Assembly: GCA_015485495.1 (NCBI GenBank)
Contig: WFTL01000057.1
Span: forward strand, 1-64,000
Reading direction: 5' to 3'
From: Planctomycetaceae bacterium
Lineage (GTDB): Bacteria; Planctomycetota; Planctomycetia; Planctomycetales; Planctomycetaceae
DNA: 64,000 nt
Position 1 is the first letter of the stretch. Each line of letters begins with the position of its first letter. The notes below the pieces were generated by a model. That model worked only from the letters and a program-made list of their open reading frames with translations, made no database searches and was not told the origin of the DNA. The position numbers were made by a program, and so were the translations under genes. This document shows, piece by piece, positions 1 through 7,555 of this stretch.

Positions 1-1214
1 GCCATCTGGATGGTTCTCAGAGCATCTTCAATCCGCTTCAGATCCTTCGCCGAACGCGCCAGCTGTTCCAGTTCCGCCTGGGCCAGTTCGAGCGATTCTT
101 TCAGGGCCTGCATGGCTTCCGGCGTCATTGTCTCAGAGGATTCATCGCGCCCCGGGCGGACTGTTTCCAGAGCTTTCAGGGCGCTGCGCAGCGCATTGGT
201 CAGCTCCTTCGATGCGGCCTGATCGGACGCGAACTTTTTCAGGTCCTGGAGCTGGCGTCGGAGGCGGCCGGCGAGTTTGCGGCGTTCTTCCGGATCAGAA
301 GCTTCCATCAGGGCCTGCATGGTGCTGCGGACATTCTGCAGTTCTTTCTGCAGGCTGTCCGCTCGTCCTTCCTGAAGTTCCTTCAGCCACTGTTTCATCT
401 TCTGACTGCGGCTGCTGCCCATCTGCTGACCGGAAAGCGGCCGGTTCATCATCTGCCGCAGGGACTCGCTGCTTCGTGCCTTCCACTGTTCGCTCAGAGC
501 CGACCGGTGTCGGGTCAGGATGCGGGCATTGGCCTGCGCCTGTTTCGGCTGCATGCGGCGGTAATCCTGTTTCAGTTCGGCAACGCGGCTTTCCAGTTCC
601 CGTTCGGCTTCTTCAAGAGCCCGCGTTTTCTTCTTGAGCTGTTCGCGCCGCTGCCGGGCGGACCGGCGCACGGCCTGAAGTTCTTCCTGCTGCCGTTCGG
701 CCTGCTGGACGGCTTCCACGTGCCCGAAGGGGTCCAGCCGGGGCGTCAGCGCCGCGGTGACAGCCAGAACGGTTCCCGCCAGAAAAAGTTTTTTGACGGC
801 CGGCCAGGGATGGAACGGGACAACGCGGACCGGATCGACTTCCGCAGACCGGCGTTCGGCCGCCTGTTCCACAAGCGGCTGGTAGGCACCGGCTGAAGTG
901 GACAGTGTTGTCAGGGTGAGAAACAGGTCTTTGGTCCGCGCATGAGCATCGACAGCCCGGGCCGCGGCTGCCGTGCCGGCACGACGGTGCAGCAGCCAGG
1001 CGATCAGCAGTGCGGCGGGGATCAGTCCGACCAGCCACCAGAGATTTTCCTGTTCGGGTGCCAGCAGTCCCAGCAGACGAACGATCAGGACGACGGCCGT
1101 CCCGGCGCCCGCCAGAACCAGCCCGATGATGGATGCAGTCCGGGCGAATGACCGGAGGTCAAGACGAAACCGGACACGTTCAAGCAGACGATCAGCGGCG
1201 GAAGTGTCCTTCAT
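1..1214 (-). CDS. Coiled-coil membrane protein, C-terminus cut by window edge
   Basis: This is a leftward reading frame that stays open from the ATG at 1214 to the window edge, giving 404 codons. The N-terminal part has two or three hydrophobic segments (around residues 25-50, 60-75 and 140-155, the first pair ending in a GLIPAALLIAWLLHRR-like stretch). The rest is a long charged coiled coil rich in Glu, Gln, Lys and Arg (from about residue 165 onward). The architecture resembles DUF4175-like membrane proteins with long helical tails. I do not recognise a specific function. In planctomycetes such proteins often sit near vWA/MoxR-type genes, but that side lies outside the window. The insertion sequence 138 bp upstream may separate the gene from its original promoter. 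A second coiled-coil protein with a signal peptide is at 24219-25808. Confidence 0.8.
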   Translation of the reverse strand, partial: MKDTSAADRLLERVRFRLDLRSFARTASIIGLVLAGAGTAVVLIVRLLGLLAPEQENLWWLVGLIPAALLIAWLLHRRAGTAAAARAVDAHARTKDLFLTLTTLSTSAGAYQPLVEQAAERRSAEVDPVRVVPFHPWPAVKKLFLAGTVLAVTAALTPRLDPFGHVEAVQQAERQQEELQAVRRSARQRREQLKKKTRALEEAERELESRVAELKQDYRRMQPKQAQANARILTRHRSALSEQWKARSSESLRQMMNRPLSGQQMGSSRSQKMKQWLKELQEGRADSLQKELQNVRSTMQALMEASDPEERRKLAGRLRRQLQDLKKFASDQAASKELTNALRSALKALETVRPGRDESSETMTPEAMQALKESLELAQAELEQLARSAKDLKRIEDALRTIQM

Positions 1215-1344
1215 GGGATTCGTGCCTTATGTCCGGTCCGGCTCACGGATGTCCAGGAAACAGAACCATCGGAGATCCGGACTGAATTCAGTTTACGAGC
1301 TGCCGGAATTCCCTTCAACAGGACCGATCCGGGCGGTTCCTTCG

Positions 1345-1352
1345 TCGCGAAT
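1345..1352. repeat. Left copy of 8-bp target site duplication (TCGCGAAT)
   Basis: TCGCGAAT lies directly outside the left end of the insertion sequence and is repeated exactly at 2739-2746 directly outside the right end. The first six bases (TCGCGA) are themselves a palindrome, so the target could have been chosen for its symmetry. Confidence 0.85.
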
Positions 1353-2738
1353 GGGTGCATCCGTTGAATGGTGGTAGGGGTGGTGAGAAGAGGGTACCCA
1401 TGAATGTCGAGGTTATCATACGCATTGATGGTCGGAAAGTGGCCTGTCTGAACGATCAGTTCGAAACATCCGAATCCTTGCCGCTGGAGCAGCAGACCGA
1501 ACAGCTGAAAGATCGCGTGGGGCAGGTGGTCCTGGAGGTCGGATTTCAAAAGTGTGCGAACCAGTTGCGGCATCCCTGGTGTTGCGGACGCCCGATGCGG
1601 AATCACGGAAAGCGATTGGTGACGGTCACCAGCCAGAGTGGACCGGTGACCTGCGAAAGAACCCGCTATCGTTGCCGCGAGTGCGGAGCGTGGCGGATGC
1701 CGGCGGACGCGGTGGTCTGTTGCGGCAATCATCGGATCACGCGGCTGCTGGCCCGGAACATCTGCCAACTGGCGACACTGGAACATTTCACCCGCCTGGA
1801 ACAGTTGATGGCCGATCAGCACGGCGTGCATCTCGGACCGATCCGATGGCAAAGCTGGTCCATGATGTGGGCGGCGCTGCCGAACAAAAGCGGCTGGCCG
1901 AGGTCGAATTCTGGCGGCAGCAACCCGCCGGACAGCGTCGCTGGCCGCAGCCGGAGATCACGCCCGCACGGGTGTACGTCAGCTGCGACGGCATCATGTA
2001 CTGCACGAACCAGACCGAGCCGGACCCGCAGCACCCCGGCCAACAGCGGCTGATCTGGAAGCAGATGCGCGTCGGCTGCGTCAACTGGCAGGACGACGAT
2101 GACCGCTGGCACAAGCGGGTTGTGTGGGGACAGGAAGACGATTTCCTTTCCTTCGCCGCCTCGCTGTATCGGCTGGCGTGCCGCTGCGGGTATCGCCAGG
2201 CGCAGGAAAAGACTTTTGCCGCGGACGGGGCCGACTGGTGCTGGACCATCCATCAGAGGTACTTCGCCGACGCTTCACCCGTTCTCGACTGGTACCACGC
2301 CAGCGAACACGTGTGGGCATGCGGCAAGACTCTGCACACCGAACAGGACGCCATCCAGGCCTGGGTCGACACGGCTCTGGAGCGGCTGCGGCATCAGGGG
2401 GGCGAAGGCCTGTTGGCCTGGTTGTTGCAAGAGCGGGCCTCGCGACGCGGCAGGAAACGGCAGGCTCTGGAAGCGCTCATCCCCTACGTGCAGCCGCGTC
2501 TGGATCAAACCGACTATCCCGCGTATCGGGCCAACGGCTGGCAGATCGGCACCGGAATGATCGAATCGACGGCGAAACAACTCGTGGGCATGCGGCTGAA
2601 AGGCCTCGGCATGCACTGGACTCCCCACGGAGCCACCGCCATCACCGCGCTCCGTGCCCAAGACCTCAACAAAAATTGGCACACCTTCTGGAAAACCCTC
2701 AACCTCGCAACATGACCACCAATGAGCGGATGCACCCC
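1353..2738 (+). mobile_element. ISKra4-family insertion sequence, about 1.39 kb, with intact ends
   Basis: The element is bounded by imperfect terminal inverted repeats. The left end begins GGGTGCATCCG and continues to TGGTGGT at 1374. The right end reads, on the minus strand, GGGGTGCATCCGC and then TTGGTGGT. Outside the ends is a perfect 8-bp direct repeat (TCGCGAAT). It carries one transposase region in two overlapping frames. The length, 8-bp duplication, GGG ends and two-frame transposase fit what I recall of the ISMich2 group of the ISKra4 family. It sits between two leftward genes and disrupts neither reading frame. The intact ends and perfect duplication suggest a fairly recent insertion. 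Confidence 0.85.
1400..2715 (+). pseudogene. ISKra4-family transposase split by a -1 frame change
   Basis: The N-terminal part is read in one frame from ATG 1400 (MNVEVIIRIDGRK...). It contains a Cys-rich zinc-ribbon-like segment (CCGRPM and YRCRECGAW). The catalytic part is read in the -1 frame up to the stop at 2713-2715. The likely DDE triad is Asp at 1987-1989 (VSCDG), Asp at 2287-2289 (VLDWYH) and Glu at 2563-2565 (GMIES). The C-terminal block with GMRLKGLGMHW and LRAQDLN is typical of the family. The switch must occur around 1830-1850, where GVHLGP of the first frame meets MAKLVHDVG of the second. I see no classical slippery heptamer there, so this may be an inactivating indel rather than programmed frameshifting. 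An internal ATG at 1846 could also start the second part on its own. Confidence 0.8.
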
Positions 2739-2746
2739 TCGCGAAT
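2739..2746. repeat. Right copy of 8-bp target site duplication (TCGCGAAT)
   Basis: Exact direct repeat of 1345-1352, immediately after the right end of the insertion sequence. It supports the element boundaries. Confidence 0.85.
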
Positions 2747-2961
2747 CGACTGGTGTTTGTAGCCATGAATCCCCAGTGCCCGATAGAATACGCTCGTGGA
2801 CATGCCGGTCTCCCTGATCGAATGGCGTTGGTACAACCACCGATCAAACCGGCATCTCCACATTTTTCAACCCGGCGCTCATGAATCCGCGAAGAGCCTG
2901 TTTTTCGGTTCTTCGAGGAACCAGAAGGGCAGAGTCTGGTGGTGGCCGGGACAGCAGCCGT

Positions 2962-2987
2962 GCGGCGGAGGACTTCCCGTCCGCCGC
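2962..2987 (-). terminator. Possible terminator hairpin after the DUF1559 gene
   Basis: GCGGCGGA (2962-2969) pairs perfectly with TCCGCCGC (2980-2987) around a 10-nt loop. The hairpin lies about 40 nt beyond the stop of the leftward DUF1559 gene. There is no U-tract, so intrinsic termination is uncertain. The rest of 2747-3026 contains a second pair of overlapping stem-loops (2890-2898 with 2907-2915) and no gene that I can support. Confidence 0.4.
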
Positions 2988-3026
2988 GTCCTGTTGATCG
3001 GGCGGCGTCTGATGACGGGGCATCCG

Positions 3027-4025
3027 TCAGAACGCGTCTGGCACATTGCCGTCGTTGCGCTGAGCGGCATTGCGCCAGGTCTGCAGGTCGATGCTGTCGC
3101 TGACGGTCTGCACAGAACCGTCCATCAGCAGCACCTGCACGATTCCGGGATGATAGCTTCGCGATGTCACGGCTGCGTAGGTCGGGGTGGTGCAGGGTTT
3201 GTCTTCCCGGCACGACGTGTAATCCCCTTCGTTCGTTGTGCCGCCGGGAATGATGAGTTCGGAGTTCGGCGGCAGAGCGGCCGTGGCACCGCTCTGATGC
3301 ACCCGCCCGTCAACCCATTCCGTATGGCCGCTGTCGGCCTTGTTGGTGCCGCCCATGTCGACCAGTGCCTGAACATCGGCCGGACCGGTCGGCAGGGTCG
3401 CCGTTCCGAAATCTCCGTCCCGGTTGTAGGGCGTGTATGCCTTCACCTCCATGAACGCCATCGTGTTGGTCATCCCGTCGGTGAAATCACGGGGGCGGAA
3501 CGAAACGTTGGGCGCAAACGCTCCATTCCCCGGCCGCTGGCTCGCGTTGTCCCACACGTTCCATGTCCCGCCGTTGTAGCCGTAGCTGAGCGGATAATGA
3601 ATGGCCGTTCCTCCGGATGTGCGTGCCTTGTCATTGATCTCGTCCGGGCACAGAAATGTGGTGACCCGCTGACCGGCGATGCCTTCGTTGACCGGATCTT
3701 CGTACGACTGGGAGAAATCGCCGATGGCGTACAGGTTTGCCTGTTCCAGAAAAGGCAGCAGCCGGGCCTGCACCGACCAGTCGCCTCCCGTCGTATCGAC
3801 TGTGGCAATATCGGAAACGAAGGACGGCGGAAACCGTGTGTTGACGTCCAGATAGTTGTGCAGAGCCAGACCGATCTGTTTGAGATTGTTGCGGCAGTGC
3901 GTTCGCCGAGCGGCTTCACGAGCCTGCTGGACGGCCGGCAGCAGCAGGGACACCAGAATCGCGATGATCGCAATGACGACCAGCAGTTCAATGAGCGTGA
4001 ACCCGCGACGATTGGGACGTGGCAT
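3027..4025 (-). CDS. DUF1559 (SBP_bac_10) protein with prepilin-like N-terminus
   Basis: 332 aa. The N-terminus RRGFTLIELLVVIAIIAIL is a type IV prepilin signal: cleavage after Gly8, Phe9 at +1 and Glu13 at +5, followed by one hydrophobic helix. The region after it (LLPAVQQAREAARR, then CRNNLKQIGLALHNY) is the family hallmark. The C-terminus contains the usual GIVQVLLMDGSVQTVSDSID block. The family is greatly expanded in planctomycetes. It is probably exported or envelope-attached and its biochemical role is not established, though Pfam also files it under solute-binding proteins. It is transcribed alone. A perfect 7-1-7 palindrome resembling a Fur box lies about 75 bp upstream (4101-4115), which hints at metal-responsive control. 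Confidence 0.93.
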   Translation of the reverse strand: MPRPNRRGFTLIELLVVIAIIAILVSLLLPAVQQAREAARRTHCRNNLKQIGLALHNYLDVNTRFPPSFVSDIATVDTTGGDWSVQARLLPFLEQANLYAIGDFSQSYEDPVNEGIAGQRVTTFLCPDEINDKARTSGGTAIHYPLSYGYNGGTWNVWDNASQRPGNGAFAPNVSFRPRDFTDGMTNTMAFMEVKAYTPYNRDGDFGTATLPTGPADVQALVDMGGTNKADSGHTEWVDGRVHQSGATAALPPNSELIIPGGTTNEGDYTSCREDKPCTTPTYAAVTSRSYHPGIVQVLLMDGSVQTVSDSIDLQTWRNAAQRNDGNVPDAF

Positions 4026-4099
4026 GACAAGTGATCCTCGATGGTCTGTAGGGAAAGCTCGTGCCCGGACACCCCTGAAAACCGGACGGCTGGTATAGA

Positions 4100-4122
4100 T
4101 TGAGACTGAGTCTCAGTGTCAA
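4100..4122. promoter_or_regulatory. Fur-box-like palindrome upstream of DUF1559 gene
   Basis: TGAGACTGAGTCTCA at 4101-4115 is a perfect 7-1-7 inverted repeat, the geometry of a Fur-family site. An imperfect second 7-1-7 unit overlaps it at 4107-4121, offset by 6 bp as in classic extended Fur boxes, and the outermost TTGA and TCAA also pair. It lies 75-97 bp upstream of the DUF1559 start at 4025 and about 280 bp upstream of the divergent gene at 4400. The rest of 4026-4399 shows no gene. Binding of a Fur, Zur or PerR protein is inference from geometry alone. Confidence 0.6.
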
Positions 4123-4399
4123 TGATCTTAGGGGGAGCGTTCGCTCGCACAATATCGGGGTCCGGATTTCCTGGAAAAATCCGGACAATTGGAAAGCGGA
4201 CCGAGCAGGACACGGCAGCCCGTCAGCAGGCAACAGATGACAAACGGTCCTGGAGGTCCGGAAAAGGCAGTGGCGAAAAACGCGGTACGGTCACCGGGTC
4301 AGAGGGCCGGCCCGCCGTTCATCGAATTCCGTGTTCGGTCCACTCGGGACAACTGGCCGGACTGAACAACTGCGGTTCTCGGAACCTGCCGGTTTCCCT

Positions 4400-5713
4400 A
4401 TGATGCGCAGCCTGCTGATCTTCCTGCGATGGATTCTTCGGGATTCGGGCGGAACCGTTATCCTGCATCAACCGGACGCTGTGTTTCCACTCGATCACAC
4501 TTCTCGACGCCTTCTGGCTCGCCGCACGGCAGCCGTGTCAATCTGGGCCGGCCTGCTGGTGCTGGCCCTGTTTCTGTGGCATCTGCGGTCCGAAGGGGCG
4601 CAGACTGGTGTGCCGAGCGAGTCGATTGCCGTGATTCTGGCGGCTTTCACTGGTCTGGTCAGCCTGTTTGCGTGGATGCTGTTTCGACCGGCCCGAGGCG
4701 TTTCCGCGGAGACTCCCACGTTGCTGCTGGCCGGCATGGCAGCTCTGTTTCCTCCCTGTGTCATTGCTCTGTGCATCGTGCCGCCGGAATCGTCTCTGGC
4801 GGGCTGGCCTGCCGGAATTCTGTTTCTGCTGCTGGTCGTGTCGTTGATGAGCCCGATTCCGGAGGAATTTTTCGGTGTTCCGCGGAGTCGTCACAGTTAC
4901 CGGGAAGCGCTGACAATGATTGATCTGTCGGCCGATTCCCTGATTGATGCCTCGCCCGACTGGCTGGCTTCGCCCCAGGTCACACAAAACGTTCCCGATA
5001 CGGATCGGCCGTCTCTGGCACCGCGCGCCTGGCAGGTTGAGGACCTGCTGACGGATGAGCGGCCGGAGCGCGGTTCGGGACGAGGGTGGCGGAGGCAGCG
5101 GCGGCAGCGACCTTCGGAAGCCACCGCTTCGGGGGACGAAAAAGGTCGACGCGATTCCGAACGGCCTCTGCCGTTCCGATTGTTCCGGGGAAGTCGGCTG
5201 CGGCCCGACCGGAAAGACAGGCCGGCCGAAGGTGTGGATCGTCCACCACGAATGCCGGCTGTGGTGGGCACCCGATCTGTCCGGGCAGACAGCGGTCCGG
5301 CGACGCAGCAGTCCGCGGCCAGCGGGATGCCGGCGGCCGCCCCGTCTGCAGCAGCCGGCGGGGCAGGCGTTCTGCCGTCTGTCGATCGGGTGCGAGGCGA
5401 CATTCAGGTTGTTTCCGAACAGCAGCAGGCCCGGTTCGAACGCGTACAGGATGACATGGGAGGGGAGATGGTCGAAGGGATCGTGGTGATGCACTTCGAG
5501 CCGGGCCAGAAGCGTGCCAACGTCCACATTCCTTTTTCGCCGCCGCTCACCTCATCACCCGATGTGGAATCGCATCCGATCGATCACGACCAGCTTCGGG
5601 TGAAAGTTCCGGAACGGCGTCCCTGGGGAATCCGCATTGAAGGCCGCCGATCGGATGCGGACGCGGCCGAAGATGTCCAGGTGGCGTTTTCCGCCATCTG
5701 TGTTTCGCGTTGA
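4400..5713 (+). CDS. Membrane protein with four helices and Arg-rich linker, unknown function
   Basis: 437 aa from the ATG at 4400 (a second ATG follows at 4403). Four hydrophobic helices are visible (about residues 44-62, 78-98, 107-128 and 136-153). They are followed by a long low-complexity, strongly Arg/Pro/Ala-rich linker (about 200-345). A compact C-terminal part (about 350-437) has VVSEQQQARFERVQDD, then EGIVVMHFEPGQKRANVHI and a VPERRPWGIRIEGRR stretch. The folded ends joined by a disordered basic linker suggest a membrane-anchored protein with a cytoplasmic tail. I do not recognise a named family. An in-frame start upstream at 4331 is possible but would add residues that look non-coding. 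Confidence 0.75.
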   Translation: MMRSLLIFLRWILRDSGGTVILHQPDAVFPLDHTSRRLLARRTAAVSIWAGLLVLALFLWHLRSEGAQTGVPSESIAVILAAFTGLVSLFAWMLFRPARGVSAETPTLLLAGMAALFPPCVIALCIVPPESSLAGWPAGILFLLLVVSLMSPIPEEFFGVPRSRHSYREALTMIDLSADSLIDASPDWLASPQVTQNVPDTDRPSLAPRAWQVEDLLTDERPERGSGRGWRRQRRQRPSEATASGDEKGRRDSERPLPFRLFRGSRLRPDRKDRPAEGVDRPPRMPAVVGTRSVRADSGPATQQSAASGMPAAAPSAAAGGAGVLPSVDRVRGDIQVVSEQQQARFERVQDDMGGEMVEGIVVMHFEPGQKRANVHIPFSPPLTSSPDVESHPIDHDQLRVKVPERRPWGIRIEGRRSDADAAEDVQVAFSAICVSR

Positions 5714-5803
5714 AACACCGGCTGTCGGGACAGTCGGCGGACCGCGAGCAAACGGGCCTGTTTCAGGGGCCGGCAGGACGAGACCGTCTGTCCGGCAGAC
5801 CGC

Positions 5804-7345
5804 TTATTCGGCTCCGGCCAGCGTGCGGGCGGCAGCCAGCAGTTCTTCCCGGGTACAGACATCGTCCTGATTGGTGTCGATGGCCGGGAAGTACACCCGC
5901 AGATCCGTCGGCAGTTCACTCAGCACAAGCTGCCCGTCCCGGTTGGCATCCATTTCCTTCAGCCATTCGTTCACCATGTCTTCGGCCTTCGGACGTTTCC
6001 GGCGTTCGCTTTCCGCCCGCCGCCGTTCCGGAACATCGGGAATCCGGTCGATCAGAGTCCGTTTTGATCCCTCGCCTTTTTTCAGAACGAATCCGTCATA
6101 CAGGTCGCCAATGGCAGTGCGGGCTTCATAGGTCAGTGTGTCTCCGTCGATCGTGATGATCTGATAAAGCTGCGTGTCTTCGGCCGCACGTCTCATGAAC
6201 GGCCGACGTCCCAGGTCGTACATTTTCGGTCCGCTGACGGAAACGACATAAACGGTTCCCGTATCAGGATCGGCATGGCTGACGCCGGTGGCCAGATTGA
6301 CTTCTGCCGTCATGAGCTGAGACCGGGCGTACGTGTGGTCGTGTCCCTGCAGCACCAGGTCCACGTGGTGGCGGTCGATAACCGGCTGCCACAGTTTCCG
6401 CAGGTGGGGGTTGTCGCGTCCGGCGCTGGCCGAATACATGGGATGATGGAACAGAAGAATGGTCCAGGCATTCGGGTTGTCGCTGAGAACCTGGTCGAGC
6501 CATGCGGCCTGTTCGTCGTGACGTTCGTTGGAATTCAGCGACACGAACCGCGTTCCCTGATAATCGAACCAGTAGGCGGTTTCTTCGAGTCCTTCCGGTC
6601 CGTTCTGAGGAAACGTGAACTGCGGCCGCCAGTGGCGCGACAGGCGGCGTTCCCGCGTATCGCCCACGCGGCCGAATTCATGATTTCCGGGAGTCGCCAC
6701 ACAGGGGGTGGATCGGTGAATGAATCCGGATGCGTAGAACCATTCGCCCCATTCGGCATCGTTTTCCGAAGAATTGATCAGGTCGCCGGCGTGAATCAGA
6801 AAGGCGGCCTGCGGTGCATCGCGATAAGCACGCCGGACCACGCGGGACCAGTGCGACTTGACGTCGTTCTGAGCGTCTCCGAAATAGACGAAGCGGAACG
6901 GGGCTGCTTCGGCCGAGGCCGTCCGGAATTCTGACCATTCGCTCCAGTTGGCTCCATCGCCCACACGGTACAGATAGCGGGTGTCCGGTTTCAGGTCGCG
7001 AAACGTGACCGAATGGTGCTGGCAGATGCCCAGATTCGTCTCGAGTTTCTGCGATGCCGCCTGGACGGACGTGCGGGTGCTGACGAACTTCGGGCCGCCG
7101 TCGGCTTCGGCGATTTCCGCCACGGCCTGGACCACAGTCATGTCCGTTCGCCAGGTCACAGACATGGTCGTGGCGGGATCGGCTTCCCAGCTCAGGACGA
7201 TCCGGTCGGGAACGGCCGTCGGTTCCCACAGACGTTCCGGGGGAACCAGAGGCGTCACACGGGCAGGCGGCGATGCATCGTCGGTGCGGCCAGGAGCCGA
7301 CAGGGAAAGAATCAGCAGCAGCACTGTCAGACAAAAACGTTTCAT
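5804..7345 (-). CDS. Purple-acid-phosphatase-like metallophosphoesterase with EF-hands, exported
   Basis: 513 aa from the ATG at 7345, giving a clear signal peptide (MKRFCLTVLLLILSLSAPG). A GTG at 7360 would add five residues. A fibronectin-like purple acid phosphatase N-terminal domain (about 30-145; MSVTWRT, LKPDTRYLYRVGDG) precedes a calcineurin-like domain. Its metal motifs are GDAQND (about 156), AGDLI (187), GNHE (220), HHP (300) and GHDH (334). The last 50 residues hold two EF-hand loops (DANRDGQLVLSE and DTNQDDVCTREE), so calcium may affect folding or anchoring. The product is probably periplasmic and releases phosphate from organic esters. It lies some 3 kb from the phosphonate genes but is not in the same operon. 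Confidence 0.88.
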   Translation of the reverse strand: MKRFCLTVLLLILSLSAPGRTDDASPPARVTPLVPPERLWEPTAVPDRIVLSWEADPATTMSVTWRTDMTVVQAVAEIAEADGGPKFVSTRTSVQAASQKLETNLGICQHHSVTFRDLKPDTRYLYRVGDGANWSEWSEFRTASAEAAPFRFVYFGDAQNDVKSHWSRVVRRAYRDAPQAAFLIHAGDLINSSENDAEWGEWFYASGFIHRSTPCVATPGNHEFGRVGDTRERRLSRHWRPQFTFPQNGPEGLEETAYWFDYQGTRFVSLNSNERHDEQAAWLDQVLSDNPNAWTILLFHHPMYSASAGRDNPHLRKLWQPVIDRHHVDLVLQGHDHTYARSQLMTAEVNLATGVSHADPDTGTVYVVSVSGPKMYDLGRRPFMRRAAEDTQLYQIITIDGDTLTYEARTAIGDLYDGFVLKKGEGSKRTLIDRIPDVPERRRAESERRKRPKAEDMVNEWLKEMDANRDGQLVLSELPTDLRVYFPAIDTNQDDVCTREELLAAARTLAGAE

Positions 7346-7555
7346 GACGGGACGACTCACAGGCAGGAAGGAAACAGACGCACCGGAAGGCAGGGGACAG
7401 AATAACGAACAGAGCGTGTCGATGCCGACGGGAAAAACGATTTCCCACTGTCAGAATCAGCCGTTCGGGAATCCGGCATTTGCGCGGACAATGCAGACGA
7501 TTGTGCAAAACAGTTCCCACGTGTCTCCGGAAAACCGCCGCGGCCGCCGCGTTGT

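Noticed and set aside
1880-1890. ACAAAAGC as a programmed frameshift site in the transposase
   Set aside because: It is not an X-XXY-YYZ heptamer in the first frame, and family similarity places the switch upstream at about 1830-1850.
2796-4034. 412-codon rightward frame
   Set aside because: Antisense to the DUF1559 gene, which has a clear prepilin signal and family motifs.
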